A stretch of 21,419 nt of DNA from an uncultured Maritalea sp. (GTDB lineage: Bacteria; Pseudomonadota; Alphaproteobacteria; Rhizobiales; Devosiaceae). The stretch spans positions 1 through 21,419 of the forward strand of contig CAJXLH010000011.1 of NCBI GenBank assembly GCA_913055925.1, in the 5' to 3' direction. The notes beneath the pieces were generated by a model. It was not told where the DNA came from. It made no database searches and saw only the letters and a program-made list of their open reading frames with translations. Of this stretch, positions 1 to 7,234 are shown piece after piece (the stretch's first letter is position 1; each line of letters begins with the position of its first letter). A program made the position numbers and the translations under genes.

Positions 1-222
1 GCGGAGTTTGGCCTCGGGGCAGATGATTTTGACGAATGCCACGTAAAACGCGCCATGGCGCAAGGTGCAAACCGTGTCATCGTACCAACAACAACTGAGA
101 AGCTAGGCAAGCGTACGCGTCATCGCGTACTGCCGCCAAATTCAATCGATCTAGTGATCACCAAAGCTGACCTTGCCGCTGATGCGTTGGTCGCTGCGGG
201 TTATGAGGTTCAGTATGCGTAA
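1..222 (+). CDS. DeoR-family transcriptional regulator, C-terminal fragment
   Basis: This is the last 73 codons of a gene whose start lies left of the window. It reads in frame from base 1 to the TAA at 220-222. The visible part matches the end of the DeoR/GlpR sugar-phosphate sensor domain: a cysteine-histidine segment (DECHVKRAM), then VIVPTTTEKLG where the family often has a strand with a conserved lysine, then the pattern IDLVITKADL with a short helix and a final Gly-Tyr-Glu-Val strand. Such proteins are cytoplasmic repressors that sense phosphorylated sugars and usually control adjacent sugar genes. The next gene, an MFS transporter, starts inside this one (8-base overlap), so they are probably one operon. 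The DNA-binding half is not visible, so the family call rests on the sensor domain alone. Confidence 0.6.
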   Translation, partial: AEFGLGADDFDECHVKRAMAQGANRVIVPTTTEKLGKRTRHRVLPPNSIDLVITKADLAADALVAAGYEVQYA

Positions 223-1372
223 TTTAAATGCGAGTTGGCGCGCGGTTTCGGCCATGTTTGCGCTTAATGGTGCGCTGTGGGGTATTTGGGCATCGCGTAT
301 TCCAGCGATCGTTGAAAAGCTTGATCTATCCCATCAGATGGTAGGTAGTCTTTTACTATGCATGGCGGCCGGGGCGATATTCTCGTTTCCAATTGCCGGG
401 CACTTTTCTGACAAGCTCGGCGCATTTTTTACCACAAGGCTCACTGCTGGGTTGTATTTAATCTCACTGATTTTGCTCAGCTTGGCACCCAGCCCCTTGC
501 TTTTAGCCGTCGCACTGTTTGTTTTTGGCGCCACCCACGGCGGCATGGACGTCTCGATGAACGCCTGGGCAACTGAAGTTGAAAAGAAAAACGACACGCC
601 GCAGATGAGTAGCTTTCATGCCATGTTTAGCCTCGGCGCGGGACTGGGTGCGGCCACAGGATATGCAGCGGTGCAACTCAACCTATCGCTGTTGCAACAT
701 TTTGCATTCGCTTCCATTGGCCTAGGCATCTTGGCCTTTCTGGTGGCCAATATTGGTTGGCAATCAACAAAACGGGAAGTAAAAGAGAAACCGCCGCTGT
801 TCGCTATTCCGCGCGGCCCGTTGTTGCTAATCGGCATTGTGGCGTTTTGTTGTGCAATTGGCGAAGGCGGCATGGCGGATTGGAGCGCGATCTTCTTGAT
901 CAAGGCGGTTGGCACCGGAGAGGCACAGGCGGCCATCGGCTATACGGTGTTTTCGGTTGGCATGGTTGTGGTGCGATTTGCTGGTGGCAAGCTAATTGAG
1001 ATGTTTGGGCGCACCGCGATTGTGCGGTACGGCGCGCTTTCTGCATTTGTTGGCTGCATATCTGCAATTGTCAGCGCTGACTATGTGATCAGCCTTTTAG
1101 GTTTCGTGCTGATGGGTTGCGGATATGCCTTAGTGATTCCGATTGCATTTTCCAAAGCCGCTGAAATGTCTCCCGGCGCGCCGGGCATTGCGATTGCCGG
1201 CGTATCGACTTTTGGTTATGGCGGCATGTTGCTTGGGCCACCGATCATCGGCTTCACCGCAGAATTGGCGTCTATCCGATTTGCATTTTTGGTTTTCGCG
1301 GGCCTTGCTTGTTTGATGTTCATATTGGCGCAAGCAATGGAAGGGCGCAACCGCGCGGTGCAACAACAATAA
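215..1372 (+). CDS. MFS transporter, YbjJ-like
   Basis: This 385-residue polytopic inner-membrane protein has about 12 hydrophobic segments, the usual size for the Major Facilitator Superfamily. The opening NGALWGIWASRIPAI and the segment with SFPIAGHFSDKLG (the loop 2-3 signature position) resemble the YbjJ/FucP-like group, many of which carry sugars or are orphan exporters. The substrate cannot be read from the sequence. I chose ATG 215 because GAGG at 205-208 precedes it and because the hydrophobic N-terminus begins there. A longer reading from 173 would add 14 residues that overlap the upstream regulator. The start lies inside the end of the DeoR-type gene, which suggests translational coupling and a sugar-related substrate controlled by that regulator (inference). 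Confidence 0.8.
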   Translation: MRNLNASWRAVSAMFALNGALWGIWASRIPAIVEKLDLSHQMVGSLLLCMAAGAIFSFPIAGHFSDKLGAFFTTRLTAGLYLISLILLSLAPSPLLLAVALFVFGATHGGMDVSMNAWATEVEKKNDTPQMSSFHAMFSLGAGLGAATGYAAVQLNLSLLQHFAFASIGLGILAFLVANIGWQSTKREVKEKPPLFAIPRGPLLLIGIVAFCCAIGEGGMADWSAIFLIKAVGTGEAQAAIGYTVFSVGMVVVRFAGGKLIEMFGRTAIVRYGALSAFVGCISAIVSADYVISLLGFVLMGCGYALVIPIAFSKAAEMSPGAPGIAIAGVSTFGYGGMLLGPPIIGFTAELASIRFAFLVFAGLACLMFILAQAMEGRNRAVQQQ

Positions 1373-1416
1373 GTCTATTTTTATATTTTATATCAACGCA
1401 TTAGCAAACATGAACA

Positions 1417-1450
1417 AGCCTGAATTCTTCGTTCAGAAACCATTCAGGCT
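1417..1450 (+). other. Inverted repeat with a competing inner hairpin
   Basis: AGCCTGAAT at 1417-1425 pairs perfectly with ATTCAGGCT at 1442-1450 around a 16-base loop. An overlapping, mutually exclusive hairpin is possible between CTGAA at 1420-1424 and TTCAG at 1432-1436. It lies 45 bases after the MFS stop and 74 bases before the next gene, so it could end the MFS transcript or form part of the next gene's leader. There is no run of T directly after it, so it is not a textbook intrinsic terminator. The rest of the 151-base gap starts AT-rich (1376-1394) and shows nothing else clear. Confidence 0.4.
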
Positions 1451-1523
1451 GAGATTTCTATGCTCATTTTCATCAAAGGGGCGGCCCGAAAAAGGGAACG
1501 CAAACAAGTTGGGAATGAGGACA

Positions 1524-2567
1524 ATGAACAAGCAACTTAAAATCGGAACAATCGTCGCAATGATCGGCTTCGTTGCATCAAGCAGCGCAGCATTTGCAAC
1601 ACCAGCACAATCAACAACAGCACTTAACGTCCGCTCTGGACCCGGCACATCATTTGGTGTGTTGGACACACTGACACCTGGAGAGCAGGTTGACGTGAAT
1701 GAGTGCGCGGAAAATGGTTGGTGCTATGTGGAACATGATGGCCCAGATGGTTGGGTAAGCTCAAACTACTTGCAACCTGTTGCAAGCGGTGGCGGCTCTT
1801 CATCATCTGATCCAGATTGTGGCTTTAGCTTTACCATGACCCCGTCTGGTCCAAGCCTAACCATTAAGTGTGGCGATGCGGAAGTTTCAACTCCAACTCC
1901 GACGCCGACACCAACACCTACTCCGACGCCAACACCGTCTGGCAATGTGGCTTGTTTTTACACTGGCGTGAACTATACGGGTTCTGAATTCTGCCACGGC
2001 CCGGCAACGTTGAACACATTGGATGGCACGTTTAACGACAATATCGCGTCGGTCAAACTATATGGCACGGCAAAAGCTAAACTATGCCGCAACGCCAACA
2101 TGTCTGGCATTTGTAAGACTTACACAAGTTCAAAAGCCATTTTGCCAAACACAATTCGCAACAAGGCTTCATCTTTGAAGGTGTTTAACAACATCGTCAT
2201 CGTGCCACCGGCTGCACCGGTGACCCACTCTACTGGCCCGATCAATTTGAAGCAGACATTCACTGCGAATTTGGACAATGGCAGCATTGGCGGTGCAGGT
2301 GCGGACATTTGGTACCGTGCGGTAAACCCAGCCCAAAAATACATCAAGCCGATCAATGGTGCGAAGCTTGCTGTGGGCGACAAATCAAACCGTGGATTTG
2401 CTGGCTGTAAGACAGAAAGCTACTCATCTTCACAAGTTTCAATTTGGACCATACCGGTTGGCTCATATGTTTGTGTCAAAACAAACAAAGGTCGTATTAG
2501 TCAGTTCCGCGTCAATGGTTACATCGGGACAACGATGAAACTGGGATATACAACCTGGGCCAACTAA
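1524..2567 (+). CDS. Secreted SH3b / crystallin-like protein
   Basis: This 347-residue exported protein starts with a signal peptide (basic MNKQLK, hydrophobic core, likely cleavage after AFA near residue 25). Residues about 32-85 form a bacterial SH3 domain (LNVRSGPGTSFGVL, then GWCYVE, then DGWVSSNYL), a fold that often binds cell wall or peptides. A serine/glycine linker and a second small cysteine-containing segment (99-116) follow, then eight Thr-Pro repeats (123-138). Residues about 142-222 resemble a beta/gamma-crystallin or I36 inhibitor-type domain (ACFYTGVNYTG ... FNDNIASVKLYG ... ASSLKVF). The last 100 residues are an unrecognised domain with two cysteines. Start: ATG 1524 with GAGG at 1517-1520, a short spacing; ATG 1515 in the same frame is possible and would add three residues. 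Function unknown; probably periplasmic or cell-surface. Confidence 0.7.
   Translation: MNKQLKIGTIVAMIGFVASSSAAFATPAQSTTALNVRSGPGTSFGVLDTLTPGEQVDVNECAENGWCYVEHDGPDGWVSSNYLQPVASGGGSSSSDPDCGFSFTMTPSGPSLTIKCGDAEVSTPTPTPTPTPTPTPTPSGNVACFYTGVNYTGSEFCHGPATLNTLDGTFNDNIASVKLYGTAKAKLCRNANMSGICKTYTSSKAILPNTIRNKASSLKVFNNIVIVPPAAPVTHSTGPINLKQTFTANLDNGSIGGAGADIWYRAVNPAQKYIKPINGAKLAVGDKSNRGFAGCKTESYSSSQVSIWTIPVGSYVCVKTNKGRISQFRVNGYIGTTMKLGYTTWAN
1890..1937 (+). repeat. Thr-Pro octarepeat linker
   Basis: Sixteen codons encode eight Thr-Pro pairs between the SH3b part and the crystallin-like part. The third codon positions vary from unit to unit, so the repeat is kept at the protein level and is not a recent DNA slippage product. 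Such Pro-Thr stretches act as stiff extracytoplasmic spacers. Confidence 0.9.
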
Positions 2568-2590
2568 GCCCTAACGGTATGAGTTCAAAA

Positions 2591-2620
2591 GAAAGGCCCG
2601 GGACGCCCCCCGGGCCTTTC
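2591..2620. terminator. Bidirectional intrinsic terminator
   Basis: GAAAGGCCCGGG at 2591-2602 pairs perfectly with CCCGGGCCTTTC at 2609-2620, a 12-bp GC-rich stem with a 6-base loop. On the minus strand it is followed by TTTTGAAC, on the plus strand by a weaker T-containing tail (CTATTTTA). It sits 23 bases after the SH3b gene and 25 bases after the end of the converging aglG gene, so it can serve both. Confidence 0.85.
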
Positions 2621-2645
2621 ACCTATTTTAGGATGGAAGAAAGCT

Positions 2646-3839
2646 CTAACCGCCTTTAACCGAACCCGCGAGCAAGCCACGCACAAAGTAGCGTTGCAGC
2701 GAGAAGAAGACGATCAACGGCACGATGATCGAGATGAACGCGCCTGAGGTTAGGATTTCCCAATTGTCCCCACGCGAACCGATCAGCTCCCGCAACCGAC
2801 CGGTCAACACCAGTTCGTTATCACCGGCGCCAAGGAATACCGTGGCAACCAGCAAATCGTTCCAAACCCAAAGGAATTGGAAGATTGCGAAACTGGCGAG
2901 CGCGGGGAAGGACAATGGCAGGACCATCGTCGTGAAGATTTTAAAGTGCGATGCGCCATCCATGCGGGCAGATTCCATGATCTCTTTTGGCAGGCTGGCC
3001 ATATAATTGCGCAACAAATAGATCGCCAATGGAAGGCCAAAGCCTGTGTGGGCGAGCCAAATACCGAGATAAGATTTTGCTTCGACACCAAACAGCGGTG
3101 CCACGCCATTATAGAGCTGCAAAATCGGAATGAGCGACATTTGCAGCGGCACGACGAGCAAACCAACAACAATCGCCACCAAATAACCGCGTCCCGGAAA
3201 TTGCATCCACGCCAAGGCGTAAGCCGCGAAAGCCGCAATGAGAATTGGGATGATGGTTGCTGGAATGGTGACTGTGAAAGAGTTGATGAATGATCGATCA
3301 ATGCCTTCTGATGTCAACACTTCAGAGTAGTTTTCGAGCGTGAAGCGTGGCGGGATTTCTGCTACATAAAGCACCCGCTGTCCACGCGAGAAGTCAAACT
3401 CTGTTTCCGACGTCCAACGATAGTCGCCATTGGCAAAAACAGTGAGATCCCCGCCTGCTTTTGGCGTAACTGATGCACCGGCAGGCGTTTCATCAAACGA
3501 CTTATTGGTCAGGCCAAATCGCGAGATGGTTCTGCCCTGCTCGTCTTCAGAAAAGAGATTGCCTTGAATAACCCACTGCCCATCAACAAAGGTTTGCGCA
3601 TCGGCAGCGGCGGTACGACCGCCTCCGGTTCGCTCGGTGGTTGTAAGGGCTGACCACCAACCGGAGACGGTAAGCTGGTCTTTGTCGCGGATGGAGGAAA
3701 CCAGCAGTCCAGCTGTCGGTAGCGTCCACACAATGACCAGCAGCAGTAGCACTGCGTGGGTTGCGAGTTTGGACCAATCCAATTTTGCAAAGAATGACGG
3801 GTTTTGAGCTGTCGGTTGAGCCAGTGAAATATCGGCCAT
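2646..3839 (-). CDS. aglG: Sugar ABC transporter permease, AglG-type
   Basis: This 397-residue inner-membrane permease belongs to the carbohydrate (MalG-type) ABC importer class. Residues 26-50 are the first membrane segment, and five more follow residue 185. The EAA loop that contacts the ATPase is visible at about 286-305 (EIMESARMDGASHFKIF). Between segments 1 and 2 lies a large, mostly polar periplasmic insertion (about 52-185), a known trait of AglG proteins and the reason for the AglG call over a generic MalG. It starts at ATG 3839, overlapping the aglF stop by one base (TAATG), with GAGGGG upstream, so it is probably translated by coupling. It is the last gene of the operon, before the 2591-2620 terminator. 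Substrate is probably an alpha-glucoside or glucosylglycerol-like sugar; this is inferred from family only. Confidence 0.8.
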   Translation of the reverse strand: MADISLAQPTAQNPSFFAKLDWSKLATHAVLLLLVIVWTLPTAGLLVSSIRDKDQLTVSGWWSALTTTERTGGGRTAAADAQTFVDGQWVIQGNLFSEDEQGRTISRFGLTNKSFDETPAGASVTPKAGGDLTVFANGDYRWTSETEFDFSRGQRVLYVAEIPPRFTLENYSEVLTSEGIDRSFINSFTVTIPATIIPILIAAFAAYALAWMQFPGRGYLVAIVVGLLVVPLQMSLIPILQLYNGVAPLFGVEAKSYLGIWLAHTGFGLPLAIYLLRNYMASLPKEIMESARMDGASHFKIFTTMVLPLSFPALASFAIFQFLWVWNDLLVATVFLGAGDNELVLTGRLRELIGSRGDNWEILTSGAFISIIVPLIVFFSLQRYFVRGLLAGSVKGG

Positions 3840-4837
3840 TAGCGTGTCCCCTCTTCTTTATTTGCTTCTCGGATGTTCCAAATCATGATGGGCAAAACGG
3901 CAATCATGATCACCAAGGCGATAGTGGATGAGCGGCCGAAATCAACGCCGCGGGTCAGCCAGTCGAACATCAAGTTCGCCAACACTTGCGTGTCCCATTG
4001 TCCGTTTGTCATGGCCAAAACGATATCGAAAACTTTGAGCACTACGATGGTGATGGTGGTCCAAACCACAATGACTGTGCCAAAGATTTGCGGAATCATG
4101 ATGCCGAAGAAAATCTGTAGATCATTGGCACCATCGATGCGCGCGGCTTCTAATGTTTCTTCTGGGATTCCGCGCAGTGCTGCGCTGAGGATCACCATGG
4201 CGAAACCAGTTTGAATCCAGATCAAAATGACCATGAGGAAGAAGTTGTTCCAGAACGGAATTTGCAACCAAACCTGCGGTTCCATGCCAAGGCCAGTGAT
4301 GATGGCGTTGAGAATGCCGATCTGCTCGCTATCGCCGCTGCGATAGTCATAAACAAATTTCCAGATCACCGAGGCACCAACGAACGAGATGGCCATCGGC
4401 ATGAAAATCAGCGATTTGGCGATATTGCCCCACCAAAGGCGGTCTGCCATCACCGCAACGATGAGACCAAAAATGGTCGCTCCGGCAGGCACAATGATCA
4501 GCCATAGGAGATTGTTAAACACAGATTGCTGGAAGTTGCTGTCGCCGAGCGCCCAAATAAAGTTGGACAGACCGACGAAGTTTTGCCCCGAATTGTCATT
4601 GAAGCTCAGCCAAAGCGTGGCGAACACCGGGTAAATCAAATAGAGCGAGAGAAAAAAGAGCGCTGGCGCGAGAAAAATCCAAGGGCGGATTGCTGTTCGA
4701 AGTCCATCGTTTTTGACGGAACTTGCATCGCTGCCAAGCAGCCGATCGAGCACCCAATTGGTGCCCCAGAAATACAAAATGCACATGCCAACGCCAATGA
4801 TGACCGTTTGAAATGCGCTTAAAACCTGACCGAGCAT
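3839..4837 (-). CDS. aglF: Sugar ABC transporter permease, AglF-type
   Basis: This 332-residue permease is the MalF-type partner of AglG. It shows an N-terminal membrane segment (about 8-30) and then six further hydrophobic segments from residue 52. The EAA loop lies at about 226-245 (EETLEAARIDGANDLQIFFG). Together the two permeases form the membrane channel of a binding-protein-dependent sugar importer. I chose ATG 4837, preceded by a purine-rich GGGGGGAG. A TTG four codons upstream, inside that ribosome site, is less likely. Upstream is aglE with a stable hairpin between the two; downstream aglG overlaps by one base. No ATPase gene follows, which is unusual, since the described agl loci include aglK. 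Confidence 0.8.
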   Translation of the reverse strand: MLGQVLSAFQTVIIGVGMCILYFWGTNWVLDRLLGSDASSVKNDGLRTAIRPWIFLAPALFFLSLYLIYPVFATLWLSFNDNSGQNFVGLSNFIWALGDSNFQQSVFNNLLWLIIVPAGATIFGLIVAVMADRLWWGNIAKSLIFMPMAISFVGASVIWKFVYDYRSGDSEQIGILNAIITGLGMEPQVWLQIPFWNNFFLMVILIWIQTGFAMVILSAALRGIPEETLEAARIDGANDLQIFFGIMIPQIFGTVIVVWTTITIVVLKVFDIVLAMTNGQWDTQVLANLMFDWLTRGVDFGRSSTIALVIMIAVLPIMIWNIREANKEEGTR

Positions 4838-4896
4838 CGCTCCCCCCAAAACATCATGTTTGTCGCGTTCGGCGTTGACCGAATATCGATGTGTGT

Positions 4897-4924
4897 CGAG
4901 TAGGCGCTAAATCGCGCCTACTCG
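4897..4924 (-). promoter_or_regulatory. Intercistronic hairpin between aglE and aglF
   Basis: CGAGTAGGCGC (4897-4907) pairs perfectly with GCGCCTACTCG (4914-4924) around a six-base loop. It starts 18 bases after the aglE stop and is not followed by a T run in the transcript. In comparable operons such hairpins protect the binding-protein mRNA or partly stop transcription, giving more binding protein than permease. Here this role is inferred. Confidence 0.65.
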
Positions 4925-4941
4925 TAAAGTTGTGTTCAAGC

Positions 4942-6243
4942 TTACTTGATTGCGTCCCAGCTTGCTTGAATTTCGTCTGCAACCTCTTTTGCAGGTTTGC
5001 CACCAGCATAGTCCACCATGCCTGTCCAGAATGAGCCTGCGCCCACAGCGCCTGGCATTAGGTCTGAACCGTCGAAGCGGAAGGTTGTTGCGTTAAGCAA
5101 GATGCGACCTTGGCCACGTAGTGTGTCGTTTGCGTATTTAGATACGTCAACGCCTTTGTGTGGTGTTAGGAAGCCAGCGCGTGCCATCCAGATCTCATGT
5201 GCCTCAGTTGTCTTGAGGTAGTCGATCAATGCGCGTGCGCCTTTTGATTCATTGGTGATGGCAAACAATGTGCCTGCACCAAGAACCGGTGAACCAAGCT
5301 CTAGGCCGCCATAGGCTGGGAAGTAGAAGAAGTCTGCATCCGCACCAAGTTCTGTGCCTTCTGGGAAGAAGGATGGGATGAATGACGCTTGACGGTGCAT
5401 GTAGCACTTCGGCGGCACATCAAATAGACCTTTCGGGCTATCACGGAAATCGGTTGCAGAAACAGCCGCTGATCCGCCATCTACCCACTCATCGTTGAGG
5501 GCAAATTTGCCGAACTCTTCGATGGCGTTGATCACACGTGGATCGTTAAACGGAATTTCGTTTTTGACCCACTGGTCATAGACATCTGGTGTCTGCGTGC
5601 GCAGCATCATGTCTTCAACCCAGTCGGTTGCTGGCCAACCAGTTGCACCACCTGAACCAAGACCGATACACCATGGTGTGCCACCATCAGCTACGATTTG
5701 TTCGCTAAGCGCGAGCAAGTCTTCCATGGTTTCTGGAACGGTGTAACCTGCATCTTCAAAGTTGTCTGGCGAGTACCAAACAAGGCTTTTCACATCTACT
5801 TTATAGAAGAAGCCGAAATAGTCTGGGTTGCCAGATGCGTCTGCATATGTGCCCAAATCAACCCAAGATTGGCCCGCCGCATAGTTTTCTTGAACCCAAG
5901 CTTTGGTTTCGTCACCAAGCGGTGTCAGCAAACCTTTTGACGCCAAGTCAGCAGCCAAACCAGGTTGTGGAAAAATAGCGACGTTTGGCGCGGAACCGGC
6001 CTGAGAGTCGATAACGATTTGCTGCTCAAAGCTATCTGAGCCCGCATATTCAACGTTTGCGCCTGTTTTTTCTTCAAACGGTGCGAGCACCGCTTCGATA
6101 TGTTCTTTGTCAACGCCCAACCACGGCCCAAACACTGTGATTGTTTCGCCTTTTAGGTTCATGTGGTCGTCAGCCAACGCCGCAGCGCCGCCCGCAATCA
6201 CTAGAGCCAAAGCAGAAACGCCTGAAATTAGATTTTTGTGCAT
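4942..6243 (-). CDS. aglE: Sugar ABC transporter substrate-binding protein, AglE-type
   Basis: This 433-residue periplasmic protein captures the sugar and delivers it to AglF/AglG. A signal peptide is clear: basic MHKN, hydrophobic stretch, likely cleavage after ALA (about residue 24). The mature part has the family-1 binding protein layout: ITVFGPWLGVDKEHIEAVL at the start, a SAPNVAIFPQPG segment, the aromatic WPATDWVEDMML region and a late GALIDYL-like helix (GARALIDYLKT). Length fits AglE (about 450 residues). Start ATG 6243 has an almost ideal ribosome site (GGGAGGAA at 6247-6254). A reading that begins 16 codons earlier would put charged residues before the signal peptide and is rejected. 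It is first in the operon and preceded by a palindromic operator at 6343-6356. Exact sugar unknown. Confidence 0.85.
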   Translation of the reverse strand: MHKNLISGVSALALVIAGGAAALADDHMNLKGETITVFGPWLGVDKEHIEAVLAPFEEKTGANVEYAGSDSFEQQIVIDSQAGSAPNVAIFPQPGLAADLASKGLLTPLGDETKAWVQENYAAGQSWVDLGTYADASGNPDYFGFFYKVDVKSLVWYSPDNFEDAGYTVPETMEDLLALSEQIVADGGTPWCIGLGSGGATGWPATDWVEDMMLRTQTPDVYDQWVKNEIPFNDPRVINAIEEFGKFALNDEWVDGGSAAVSATDFRDSPKGLFDVPPKCYMHRQASFIPSFFPEGTELGADADFFYFPAYGGLELGSPVLGAGTLFAITNESKGARALIDYLKTTEAHEIWMARAGFLTPHKGVDVSKYANDTLRGQGRILLNATTFRFDGSDLMPGAVGAGSFWTGMVDYAGGKPAKEVADEIQASWDAIK

Positions 6244-6342
6244 CCATTCCTCCCGTTGCAAATTCGTGCACCAAATATATCTGTCGCGCATCTCATAAAT
6301 GTCTCGATCTGCTCTCTTCCGATTTGGCCAATTTTGAATTTA

Positions 6343-6356
6343 CCAAAACGTTTTGG
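6343..6356 (-). promoter_or_regulatory. LacI-type operator upstream of aglE
   Basis: CCAAAACGTTTTGG is a perfect 14-bp palindrome with a central CG, the hallmark of LacI-family operators. It lies 100 bases upstream of the aglE start. A TTGCAA on the minus strand (6364-6369) could be a -35 box that would put the operator over the spacer and -10, but the -10 (TTGGTA) is poor. A LacI-type AglR-like repressor is expected, but no such gene is in the window. Confidence 0.6.
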
Positions 6357-6491
6357 AAAGCGGTTGCAAAAACACTGACGATGCGCTTCCCTTTTAGGCT
6401 TGCATATCTTTTCTCAAATGCCAAGAGGGAAAAATACTAAGTTTGTGAACAGTGTTTTCGACGCGTTTTCAACGCCTTAAATGCGTAGCGA

Positions 6492-6522
6492 TTGAAGGGA
6501 TGGATTTATCTCATCCCTTCAA
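6492..6522 (-). terminator. Probable terminator hairpin after the MOSC gene
   Basis: TTGAAGGGATG (6492-6502) pairs perfectly with CATCCCTTCAA (6512-6522), an 11-bp stem with a nine-base loop, nine bases past the stop of the minus-strand MOSC gene. No T run follows, so termination may be partial. The rest of 6292-6531 holds the aglE promoter region; no gene is seen there. Confidence 0.55.
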
Positions 6523-6531
6523 CATAAGGCA

Positions 6532-7218
6532 TTACCCGACCAAACGCGCCGTTTGATCTTCTACAAAAACCTTATTGGCGCGCTTGAAGAAATATTGACG
6601 CCAACCCGACGCCAACTCTTCAATTTCAGAGAGTTCTTTTGCTTCCTCACGCGAGATATTTTTGTCGAACCGCGCTGAAATGAGTCGGCGCATGTCCCAT
6701 GATTCGTGTAGACGCTCGACCAGCTTTATCGGATCACCGGTTTGCACCTGACCTTGTTGCAAAACTCGGTAGTACCAACCGGTTTTGCCCGATTGCTGCA
6801 TCAGCATTGCCATCTCGTCGACGCGAGTGTGTTTGTTCAGCTTCCAACAAGGCTGACGACCTTGCGAGATTTGCACGATGGCGCTGCCGAGTTCGAAGAT
6901 GTCGCCTATACAAACGTCAGCTTCCTTTAGCCCTGCGCAAGAAACATTTTCGCCAAAGCCACCAGGCTGAAAGGCAAATGAACTTGGGAAACGTTTGGAC
7001 TGCCAAAACGTATAGTGCTCTGCTGGATAATGATGCACTGCCTTGTCCGCGCCACCGTGAACACGCAAATCTGCTTGCTCGTCGCTGATAAAGCCGGTTT
7101 CGATGAGGTGCTGTGGCCCTGCTGTTGGAAACTTTGCAATTGCACTTGGTGGCTTGCCTGGCCACCGTTCTTTTGCTTTGCCGACGAACAACCCGCCGAC
7201 GGTGCTCGATACTGTCAT
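6532..7218 (-). CDS. MOSC domain protein, YiiM-like
   Basis: This 228-residue cytoplasmic protein contains a MOSC domain, the molybdenum-cofactor sulfurase C-terminal fold. Visible signatures are GGLFVGKAK near the start, the conserved HGGADKAVHHYPAEHY block (54-69), the GGFGENVS block (86-93), and the strictly conserved cysteine in GRQPCWKLN (Cys124), which is the likely sulfur or cofactor ligand. YiiM of Escherichia coli, of the same size, handles hydroxylated purine bases with molybdenum cofactor; that role is a family inference here. It lies 16 bases after the MarR gene on the same strand, with AAAGG ahead of the ATG, so both are very likely in one operon. This suggests that the regulator controls a detoxification or redox function. 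Confidence 0.85.
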   Translation of the reverse strand: MTVSSTVGGLFVGKAKERWPGKPPSAIAKFPTAGPQHLIETGFISDEQADLRVHGGADKAVHHYPAEHYTFWQSKRFPSSFAFQPGGFGENVSCAGLKEADVCIGDIFELGSAIVQISQGRQPCWKLNKHTRVDEMAMLMQQSGKTGWYYRVLQQGQVQTGDPIKLVERLHESWDMRRLISARFDKNISREEAKELSEIEELASGWRQYFFKRANKVFVEDQTARLVG

Positions 7219-7234
7219 TTTATACCTTTAATTA

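Noticed and set aside
173..214. N-terminal extension of the MFS transporter
   Set aside because: The 14 extra residues lie in the coding end of the DeoR-type gene and lack a ribosome site; ATG 215 has one.
1890..1937. Tandem DNA repeat or CRISPR-like array
   Set aside because: The unit is a 6-base Thr-Pro codon pair within a reading frame, with no spacers; no CRISPR array is present anywhere in the window.
2804..3301. 165-codon minus-strand open frame within aglG
   Set aside because: It is a shifted reading of the permease and is rich in Trp, Cys and Ser, as expected of an off-frame translation.
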